In this document: positions 31,037 through 37,600 of the stretch, piece after piece
How positions within the stretch are numbered: position 1 is the first letter of the stretch
Layout of the letters: each line of letters begins with the position of its first letter
From: Candidatus Methylumidiphilus alinenensis
Lineage (GTDB): Bacteria > Pseudomonadota > Gammaproteobacteria > Methylococcales > Methylococcaceae
DNA length: 37,600 nucleotides
NCBI GenBank assembly: GCA_003242955.1
Contig: QJPH01000359.1
Location: 1-37,600, forward strand
Reading direction: 5' to 3'
Program-made: the position numbers and the translations under genes
Notes under the pieces: model-generated
Seen by the model: the letters and a program-made list of their open reading frames with translations, nothing else
The model's database searches: none
Told to the model about the DNA's origin: nothing

Positions 31037-31057
31037 GCTGCAGACCCTGCTTATGCC

Positions 31058-32629
31058 TTACCGTACCAAGTCGTAGTTATAGTCCGTCGTCCCCATGCCA
31101 CGGGTTTCGTCGTCCAACCGTTCCAGCACCGCGTTGACGATGGTGGTCAGCAGGTACATGGCCCCTTCGTAGCCTAGCGTAGTCTGGCGATGCAGATGAT
31201 GCCGGTCGAAGATCGGGAAGCCTATGCGGATCAATGGCACCTCAAACTCCTGGCCTTTGTACAAGGTGTCGCGTTGGATGAACTTGCCGTAGGAGTTGCC
31301 GATCATGAAATCCGGCTTGTTGGTGAACACCAGCGAACGCATGTGCCACAGGTCGCGACCAATATGGACTTCGCAACCAGCACCGAAGGGCGATGCCTTC
31401 AGGATTTCTTCCACCGCCTTCTTCCACCGCTTGTTGGCATGGTGGCAGAGGATGTGGGTCGGCTCCGCGCCCAATTCCAGCAGGAACTTGACCATCCCCA
31501 TCACAAAGTCGGCATCCCCCCACAGCGCGAACTTCTTGCCGTGCAACCAGGCGTGAGAGTCGGTAATCATGTCCACCAAACGACCGCGTTCGACTTCCAA
31601 CGAGGCAGGAATCGGCTTGCCAGTGATTTCGGATATCTTCATCAGGAAGGCATCGGTCCATTCCAAGCCCATCGGGATGTTCAGCTTGGGCACGTCGTGC
31701 TTCCAAGTACCCTCGACGAGCTTCTTGGTCTTCTCCAACTGCCAAGGCTGCAACAGGATAGTGTCGTAGGCATTGGGCGCGTCCTTGATTTCGTCCTGGG
31801 TGGTGCCGCCCGCATACATGCGGAACTGACCGTCAGCGGGGGTGTCCAGCACTTCGGTAGGATCGCTCAACAGGGTATGCGGCACACCCATCTCGTTCAG
31901 CATGCGATGGATCACGCGGAAGTTGCCCAGATACGTTTCAAAACCCGGCACCAGATTGAGCTTGCCATTTTTACCCGGTTCTTTGCCCTCCATGGTGTTG
32001 AGGGTGAAGTAGCGGGCAATGCCTTCGAACATGTTGTCCCAACCCGTGGTGTGGCTACCGACGAAGCTCGGCGTGTGGGCGAAGGGGGTCGGGAATTCCT
32101 GCGCGATATGGCCTTCCTTCTTGGCATTGTTGATAAAGGCATTCAAGTCGTCGCCGATGACTTCCGCCATACAGGTGGTGGAAACCGCGATCATGTCTGG
32201 CTTGTATAACGCTTTGGCGTTTTCCAGGCCATCAAACATGTTCTTTTGACCGCCGAACACCGCCGCGTCCTCGGTCATGGAATCCGACACACAGGCAATC
32301 GGTTCTTTGAAATGGCGGTTGAAATAGGTGCGGAAGTAGGCGACGCAGCCTTGCGATCCATGCACATACGGCAGGGTCTTTTCGAAGCCCAGTGCACACA
32401 GCACCGCGCCTAAGGGTTGGCAGGCTTTCGCCGGGTTGATGGTCAGCGCTTCACGATTGAAGTTCAACTCCTTGTACTCCTGACTGGTGGTCCACTGGAA
32501 CACTTCGTCGATCTTTTCCTGGGGAAAGCGCTCTTCGTATAAATCTCGTTTGAGGGCTAAGTTATCCTTGTATTCTTGGTCGCGAAACAAGGGATAGCTG
32601 GGTTTGATGTTTTCTACTGCTTGGCTCAT
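31058..32629 (-). CDS. nifK: Nitrogenase molybdenum-iron protein beta chain
   Basis: 523 residues, the usual length for the Azotobacter/Klebsiella type. The P-cluster cysteines are present: NPAKACQPLGAVLCALGFEK (first), VHGSQGCVAYFRTYFNRHFKEP (second) and VSTTCMAEVIGDDL (third), with the Ser-containing FANTPSFVG-like segment AHTPSFVGSHTTGWDNM following. NifK pairs with NifD as the alpha2-beta2 MoFe protein that reduces N2 to ammonia. The ATG has a strong AGGAGG site. A dispersed palindromic repeat sits in the 165-base gap to nifD. No nif gene follows downstream; the next gene is convergent. Confidence 0.98.
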   Translation of the reverse strand: MSQAVENIKPSYPLFRDQEYKDNLALKRDLYEERFPQEKIDEVFQWTTSQEYKELNFNREALTINPAKACQPLGAVLCALGFEKTLPYVHGSQGCVAYFRTYFNRHFKEPIACVSDSMTEDAAVFGGQKNMFDGLENAKALYKPDMIAVSTTCMAEVIGDDLNAFINNAKKEGHIAQEFPTPFAHTPSFVGSHTTGWDNMFEGIARYFTLNTMEGKEPGKNGKLNLVPGFETYLGNFRVIHRMLNEMGVPHTLLSDPTEVLDTPADGQFRMYAGGTTQDEIKDAPNAYDTILLQPWQLEKTKKLVEGTWKHDVPKLNIPMGLEWTDAFLMKISEITGKPIPASLEVERGRLVDMITDSHAWLHGKKFALWGDADFVMGMVKFLLELGAEPTHILCHHANKRWKKAVEEILKASPFGAGCEVHIGRDLWHMRSLVFTNKPDFMIGNSYGKFIQRDTLYKGQEFEVPLIRIGFPIFDRHHLHRQTTLGYEGAMYLLTTIVNAVLERLDDETRGMGTTDYNYDLVR

Positions 32630-32687
32630 GGTGTCCTCCTAGCCGCCACTAATCTGTGGACAAGGCTATGGTTGGTAATTTGTTTCA

Positions 32688-32787
32688 TCGTCCCCACGCT
32701 CGGCGTGGGAATGTTGCCTTTGACGCTCTATGCCGGGTGCGCCACGCTGATGCCTCCGACTAGGTTCCCACGCAGAACGTGGGAACC
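32688..32787. repeat. Dispersed palindromic repeat between nifD and nifK
   Basis: Arms CGTCCCCACGCTCGGCGTGGGAA and GGTTCCCACGCAGAACGTGGGAACC are themselves palindromes of the GTTCCCACGC family, with partial copies at about 14090 and 30750. It lies inside the operon transcript. Confidence 0.6.
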
Positions 32788-32794
32788 ATTCAAT

Positions 32795-34282
32795 TTAGCC
32801 TCCTGCCGCAGCGCGGACTGGTTCTTCTTTGGCTACCGCCTTCTTCCAAGGCGCTTGGATTTTATTCCAGCAAGGGTTGTTGATGGTCATGTCCATATCG
32901 CGGGCGAAGATGGCAAAACCGTCATAGCCGTGGTAAGGACCTGAGTAATCCCAAGAGTGCATCTGGCGAAAAGGCACACCCATCTTCTGGAAGATGTATT
33001 TTTCCTTGACACCGGAGCCGATCAGATCAGGTTTGATCTTCTTGACGAATTCCTCAAACTCATAGCCGGTCACGTCATCATAGAGCAGCGTGGCGTTGCC
33101 CATTTCCTTGATGGTGCGGTCATAGTCGTCGTTGTGGGCGAATTCGTAGCCCGTGCCGACCACTTCCATGCCTAAGTCCTCGTAAGCGCCGATGACATGG
33201 CGCGGACGCAGGCCACCGATGAACAGCATGACTTTCTTGCCTTCCAGCCGTGGCTTGTACTTGGCGATTACCGCCTCGTATTCGGCTTTGTAGCGTTCGA
33301 TGACACGCTCCGCTCCGGCCTTGATGGTGTCGTCGAATTGCTCGGCGATTTTGCGCAAGGACTCGGCGATCTTGGTCGGCCCGAAGAAGTTGTATTCCAT
33401 CCACGGCACAGAGTACTTCTCCTCCATGTGACGGGCGATGTAGTTCATTGATCGGTAGCAATGGATCAGGTTGAGCTTGACCTTCGGGGTCAGTTCCATC
33501 TCCGACAACGTGCCGTCGCCGGACCACTGGGCCACCACGCGCAAGCCCATCTCTTCCAGCAAAGTGCGCGAAGACCAGGCATCGCCTCCGATGTTGTAAT
33601 CACCAATCACAGCCACGTCGTAAGGGGTGGTCACGAAGCTGTTGTCGCCGTCGCGGGCGCTGATCACATAGTCGCGTATCGCGTCATTGGCAAGATGGTG
33701 GCCTAAAGACTGGGACACGCCACGGAAACCCTCGCAACGCACCGGAATGACCGGTTTGCCGAGTTCCTTCGAGGCTTTCTTGGAGACCGCTTCGATATCG
33801 TCGCCGATCAGGCCGATGGGGCATTCGGACTGTACGGAAATGCCTTTGTTGAGTGGGAACAGGGTGTCAATTTCCCCGATCAGCTTGGCCAGCTTCTTGT
33901 CTCCGCCAAACACAATGTCCTTCTCTTGAAAATCCGACGTGAAGTTCATCGTCACGAAAGCATTCACGCCAGTGGTGCCGATGTAGTAGTTGCGACGGCC
34001 AGCGCGTGAATACTGGCCGCAGCCAACCGGTCCGTGGGAAATGTGGATCATATCTTTGATCGGTCCCCACACCACGCCTCTGGAGCCGGCGTAGGCGCAA
34101 CCGCGGATAGTCATCACCCCAGGCAGCGATTTGCGGTTGGAGGTGATGCACTTGCTGGATTTTTCAATCGACTGGTCATTGACCGCCAAATGCTTGGCAC
34201 GGTCTTTCTTGGCTTTGTCGGGATAAACCTCTAGAACCTCTTGGATGAGGGCCTCTGTTTGCTCGCGAGTCATGGCTGTCAT
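32795..34282 (-). CDS. nifD: Nitrogenase molybdenum-iron protein alpha chain
   Basis: 495 residues. P-cluster cysteines lie in [34 protein letters not shown] and [18 protein letters not shown]. FeMo-cofactor ligands are the Cys in [12 protein letters not shown] and the His in [19 protein letters not shown]. These match NifD rather than VnfD or AnfD; the length and lack of a delta subunit gene agree. It forms the catalytic MoFe protein with NifK. The first ATG (34282) has an AGGAGG site seven bases away. It is 101 bases from nifH, with a hairpin between, and 165 from nifK. Confidence 0.98.
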   Translation of the reverse strand: MTAMTREQTEALIQEVLEVYPDKAKKDRAKHLAVNDQSIEKSSKCITSNRKSLPGVMTIRGCAYAGSRGVVWGPIKDMIHISHGPVGCGQYSRAGRRNYYIGTTGVNAFVTMNFTSDFQEKDIVFGGDKKLAKLIGEIDTLFPLNKGISVQSECPIGLIGDDIEAVSKKASKELGKPVIPVRCEGFRGVSQSLGHHLANDAIRDYVISARDGDNSFVTTPYDVAVIGDYNIGGDAWSSRTLLEEMGLRVVAQWSGDGTLSEMELTPKVKLNLIHCYRSMNYIARHMEEKYSVPWMEYNFFGPTKIAESLRKIAEQFDDTIKAGAERVIERYKAEYEAVIAKYKPRLEGKKVMLFIGGLRPRHVIGAYEDLGMEVVGTGYEFAHNDDYDRTIKEMGNATLLYDDVTGYEFEEFVKKIKPDLIGSGVKEKYIFQKMGVPFRQMHSWDYSGPYHGYDGFAIFARDMDMTINNPCWNKIQAPWKKAVAKEEPVRAAAGG

Positions 34283-34300
34283 AAATGCCTCCTGAATTGA

Positions 34301-34372
34301 GTGGCTAGTAGTTAGTGGCTAGTGGCTAGTGAATGGCAGCGGACAATTATTGTCCGCTAGCCACTAACCACT
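34301..34372 (-). promoter_or_regulatory. Hairpin and short tandem repeats between nifH and nifD
   Basis: Tandem units of AGTGGCTAG(T) at 34300-34330 pair with CTAGCCACTAACCACT (34357-34372); inside is a tight stem AGCGGACAAT / ATTGTCCGCT (34338-34358). A structure here could stabilise nifH mRNA and reduce read-through, giving more NifH than NifDK. Confidence 0.55.
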
Positions 34373-34383
34373 CACCACCGTTC

Positions 34384-35355
<972 letters not shown>

Positions 35356-35404
35356 TCACATTGTTTATATTGAGTAAGATGGCTGATAAATCACCAATTG
35401 CCTA

Positions 35405-35420
35405 TGTAACGAGTCAGACA
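35405..35420. promoter_or_regulatory. NifA upstream activating site of nifHDK
   Basis: TGTAACGAGTCAGACA fits TGT-N10-ACA, centred about 100 bases upstream of the predicted start. Less symmetric than the nifLA site. Confidence 0.8.
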
Positions 35421-35449
35421 ATCACCTCGCCTCGGGGTGTTTATTCGAC

Positions 35450-35471
35450 AAAAAATCGCAAGCGATTTTTT
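35450..35471. terminator. Bidirectional terminator-like hairpin AAAAAATCGC-AA-GCGATTTTTT
   Basis: Perfect 10-bp stem with a two-base gap, ending in T-run on either strand. It lies just upstream of the NifA site of nifHDK and could insulate the promoter from transcription coming from the right. Confidence 0.5.
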
Positions 35472-35511
35472 AAAGTTGGATGGACCCGCTAGGGCAAAAC
35501 GGGAATTGCAC

Positions 35512-35595
35512 CGGGAGTGCAAGGCTTGCCTTGCCTGCACAATTACCTCGCAAGGCAAGCCTTGCACTCCCGCAGCACTTTTCATTGCACACCCT
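35512..35595. repeat. Perfect 23-bp hairpin (CGGGAGTGCAAGGCTTGCC...) with tail shared with 16986-17019
   Basis: Arms 35512-35534 and 35550-35572 are exact complements with a 15-base loop. The right arm continues into a segment also seen near 17.0 kb. Confidence 0.65.
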
Positions 35596-35636
35596 CTAAC
35601 AGAATCATTACCAAAAGCTTGTGGTAACATAGCCTA

Positions 35637-35822
35637 ACCTGATTAGCAAGATTGTTCAGCCAATTCGTAACACCTAGCCGTATTCGTCATTCCGGCAGGG
35701 ATTGCCGGAATCCAGTCGCCATGGAGGGCAATCTCGATTCACCTCCCTGTGTTCTGGATGCCGGCAATCCCTGCCGGTATGACGCGCTGGCCGGTTTAGC
35801 CGAAGAATCTTCGTAATCAGGT
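35637..35822. mobile_element. MITE-like element, TIR ACCTGATTAGCAAGATT, with REP core (copy 2)
   Basis: 186 bp, left end ACCTGATTAGCAAGATTGTT, right end complement ACCTGATTACGAAGATTCTT, so 17 of 20 bases match. A REP-like core occupies 35686-35783. No target duplication seen, in contrast to the copy at 28208. Lies 50 bases before nagZ. Confidence 0.7.
35686..35783. repeat. REP-like element before nagZ
   Basis: 98 bp, GTCATTCCGGCAGGGATTGC ... CCCTGCCGGTATGAC. Confidence 0.72.
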
Positions 35823-35874
35823 ATCTATATACCTATGTTTCAAACACACCCTACAATAATATAAGAGCTTACCA

Positions 35875-36951
35875 ATGCCCTTAGGACCCGTCATGCTGGA
35901 TGTGGCTAGCACTGAACTAACTGCCGAAGACCGTGAACTGTTAATGCACCCTGCGGTGGGCGGGGTTATCCTATTTGCCAGGAATTACCATGACCCACAG
36001 CAGCTTGCTGCGTTGACGAGCTCCATCCGTGCGTTGAAGGAACCCCATTTGTTGATTGCGGTGGACCAGGAAGGGGGGCGGGTGCAACGTTTCCGTGATG
36101 GCTTCAAGCGGTTGCCACCGGCGGGTTATTATGGGAGCCTACACCGACAAGCACCGGAAACAGCCCAAAGGGCCGCGAAGTTGATGGGCTGGTTGATGGC
36201 ATCCGAACTGCAAGCCGTCGGCATTGATTTCAGCTTTGCGCCCGTTCTGGATATTGACCGGGGCATTTGCCGAGCCATCGGCGACCGGGCTTTCAGTCAT
36301 GATGTACAGACGGTGACAGGACTGGGCTTGGCTTGGATGCAGGGCGCAAGGCTCGCTGGCATGGCCTCGGTTGGCAAGCATTTCCCAGGGCATGGCGGTG
36401 TGTCGATAGACTCCCATCTGGGCTTGCCACATGATGAACGCAGTTTTGAAACCTTGTTGCAGGAAGATATTGCACCTTTTCAAGCACTGGTCAATCAGGG
36501 CTTGGAAGCCATCATGCCTGCCCACGTCGTGTATCCGGCAGTGGACGAAGCCCCTGCCGGTTTTTCACCGCGCTGGTTGAGGGAAATATTGCGCGGTCGC
36601 ATGGGATTCGCAGGGGTTATCATCAGTGATGCGCTGGATATGGCCGCCGCCGCGACCGTCGGCAATGATGTAGATCGGTCCAAAGCCGCACTGGCCGCCG
36701 GTTGCGATCTGTTGCTGGTCTGCAATAACCGTGCTGCCGCGATACAGGTTGTGGAAAGCTTGAGTGATTACTCTGACCCGGCTGCGCAGTCACGCTTGTC
36801 GCGCCTGTACAGCCGCCACTTCACCACTCACGCCCAGTTACAGCAAAATCCCTACTGGAATGAAGCCAATGCAGTGCTTGGGGTGTTTGAAGCTGCCGAA
36901 GACACAAATCTGGCTTATGACCCCACAACACGCGGCGGGACAGTCGTGTAG
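35875..36951 (+). CDS. nagZ: Beta-N-acetylhexosaminidase NagZ (peptidoglycan recycling)
   Basis: 358 residues, GH3 family, near normal length. NagZ marks: GVILFARNYHDPQQLAAL, LIAVDQEGGRVQRFRDGF, the catalytic His loop SVGKHFPGHGGVSIDSH (about 165-181) and the nucleophile Asp in GVIISDALDMAAAA (about 250). It removes N-acetylglucosamine from 1,6-anhydro-muropeptides in the cytoplasm during cell-wall recycling and can indirectly control beta-lactamase induction. There is no signal peptide, as expected. The start codon follows a weak AAGAG site. The C-terminal tail (about 30 residues) is low in conserved features. It seems to be transcribed alone. Confidence 0.94.
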   Translation: MPLGPVMLDVASTELTAEDRELLMHPAVGGVILFARNYHDPQQLAALTSSIRALKEPHLLIAVDQEGGRVQRFRDGFKRLPPAGYYGSLHRQAPETAQRAAKLMGWLMASELQAVGIDFSFAPVLDIDRGICRAIGDRAFSHDVQTVTGLGLAWMQGARLAGMASVGKHFPGHGGVSIDSHLGLPHDERSFETLLQEDIAPFQALVNQGLEAIMPAHVVYPAVDEAPAGFSPRWLREILRGRMGFAGVIISDALDMAAAATVGNDVDRSKAALAAGCDLLLVCNNRAAAIQVVESLSDYSDPAAQSRLSRLYSRHFTTHAQLQQNPYWNEANAVLGVFEAAEDTNLAYDPTTRGGTVV

Positions 36952-37004
36952 CCGGGTTTAGAACTATACTGACCAAGTCATTCCAACATTGACCAATTGA
37001 TTGC

Positions 37005-37406
37005 TTGATAACCACGAAGATATCGGCTGACCACTGGTTCTCATTTCTTGGAGCGCTTAAATCGTCAAAGTGGTTAGTGCTCGTTATGTCGCCACGATCT
37101 ACGGCATCGGAGTGGGTAAAAGATGAAATCTCATGGGCAATAAATAACATACCCGACCGCATTATACCTGTTTTGATAGAAGATTGTCAGCCTATAGACT
37201 TTCATATTCGTATTCCACGACTTCAATATATTGATTTTAAATATAATATCCAGAAAGCACGTGAAGATCTCATAAAACTTTTAGTGAGCTCGGAGTACAA
37301 ACCGTACGTTGGCGATATAGGGCACCCTGACCCACTTCGTGAACTCAGACACCGGTTTTGGAAACCAATTATACAGCATTTTCAACATCAAAGAGTTACT
37401 TGGTAG
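37005..37406 (+). pseudogene. 5'-truncated TIR-domain gene, 3' end inside a MITE-like element
   Basis: About 133 residues from a TTG that follows an in-frame stop at 36990-36992. The sequence matches the second half of a bacterial TIR domain: DHWFSFLGALKSSKWLVLVMSPRSTASEWVKDEISWAI...RIIPVLIEDCQPIDFHIRIPRLQYIDF. The first strand and loop (DVFISYS-type) and the catalytic region before it are missing, and no start with a ribosome site is seen. From 37374 the frame reads into an inserted element and stops at 37406. GC content is lower than in nagZ. TIR proteins of this kind act in antiphage signalling or NAD+ cleavage; this copy lacks parts needed for that. Confidence 0.7.
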
Positions 37407-37493
37407 TGGGTATGATAGCACAGGTTATTCGGTTAACCTGAAGGTTTAACGGAATGTCTGTTTTAGGTATATTTTTAAGATGAAAATGCTGTA
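37372..37493. mobile_element. MITE-like element, TIR CAGCATTTTCA flanked by TA (copy 2)
   Basis: The element (37374-37491, 118 bp) begins CAGCATTTTCA, ends TGAAAATGCTG (exact inverted 11 bp) and is flanked by TA on both sides. Its core has a small hairpin CAGGTTA...TAACCTG (37421-37440). It interrupts the 3' part of the TIR-domain gene. The remaining bases to the window end hold no further feature I can support. Confidence 0.6.
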
Positions 37494-37600
37494 TATCAAG
37501 ATTTCTCTATGCTTCACATACCTTTTGCAGAAATGTATGCCAACCAATCATTTAAACGCGTATAATAATCCACCTATGGGCTTCCCTTAACGCGGTAGGG

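Noticed and set aside
30471-31177. Genes in the repeat block beside nifK
   Set aside because: Translations come from REP and palindrome sequence or from the antisense of nifK; none has a ribosome site or recognisable domain.
32795-34282. Alternative (vanadium or iron-only) nitrogenase
   Set aside because: NifD and NifK motifs and lengths are of the molybdenum type and no delta-subunit gene is between them.
35391-35637. Coding sequence upstream of nifH on either strand
   Set aside because: The open frames cover hairpins and the NifA site and show repeat-derived, non-protein-like composition.

Overview
The window looks like chromosomal DNA of a nitrogen-fixing gammaproteobacterium with an average GC content near 52-54%. 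The best clue is the NifL-NifA pair: NifA lacks the linker cysteines of oxygen-sensing NifA proteins and is partnered by a flavin-PAS NifL, as in Azotobacter and gammaproteobacterial methanotrophs. NifHDK, HldE, NagZ, YccF and MscS/MscK-type genes also fit a Gram-negative gammaproteobacterium. Methylococcales is my inference, not something the sequence proves.

Layout. 1-3.3 kb: end of an unknown gene, an EcsC-family gene behind a short coupled leader ORF, a CaCA-type cation/proton antiporter, a cold-shock protein and an RRM protein. 3.4-8.7 kb: a large MscS channel, two lipoproteins and acetate kinase. 9.0-13.1 kb (minus): glycogen debranching enzyme GlgX and a secreted alkaline-phosphatase-superfamily protein. 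13.4-17.4 kb: YccF, an IS4-like transposase remnant joined to what may be the tail of chrB, chrA, a C-terminal NACHT/STAND fragment and a small DUF1640 protein. 17.4-20.5 kb (minus): nifL-nifA with a recognisable sigma-54 promoter and NifA site. 20.8-28.2 kb: a small unknown protein, DUF4337, a 1219-residue PAS/GAF/GGDEF/EAL protein, a PhoU-like DUF47 protein and HldE. 28.8-30.4 kb: an AT-rich membrane protein and a HAD phosphatase. 31.0-35.3 kb (minus): nifHDK with a textbook sigma-54 promoter and upstream NifA site. 35.9-37.4 kb: NagZ and a 5'-truncated TIR-domain gene.

How the genes work together. NifA (with sigma-54) should activate both its own nifLA operon and nifHDK, because TGT-N10-ACA sites and -24/-12 elements lie upstream of both. 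NifL should gate this by redox and nitrogen status. nifHDK stands alone here, without nifENX, nifT or nifY directly downstream, so the remaining nif genes must be elsewhere.

The most unusual feature is the intergenic DNA. Almost every gap holds small non-coding elements with terminal inverted repeats (TIRs). At least five TIR families occur, and one TIR family can carry quite different palindromic cores. Conversely, one REP-like core (GTCATTCCGGCAGGG...) sits inside four different TIR families. Several elements show target-site duplications: 11 and 12 bp for an IS4-like family, an exact 9 bp for another. Two independent copies of the IS4-like element sit in the middle of palindromes of a third repeat. 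The elements thus look like nested palindromes built by insertion into hairpin centres. The IS4-like transposase remnant at 14.1 kb has nearly the same terminal sequence as this element family and may mark its source. No tRNA, rRNA, CRISPR array or prophage was seen.
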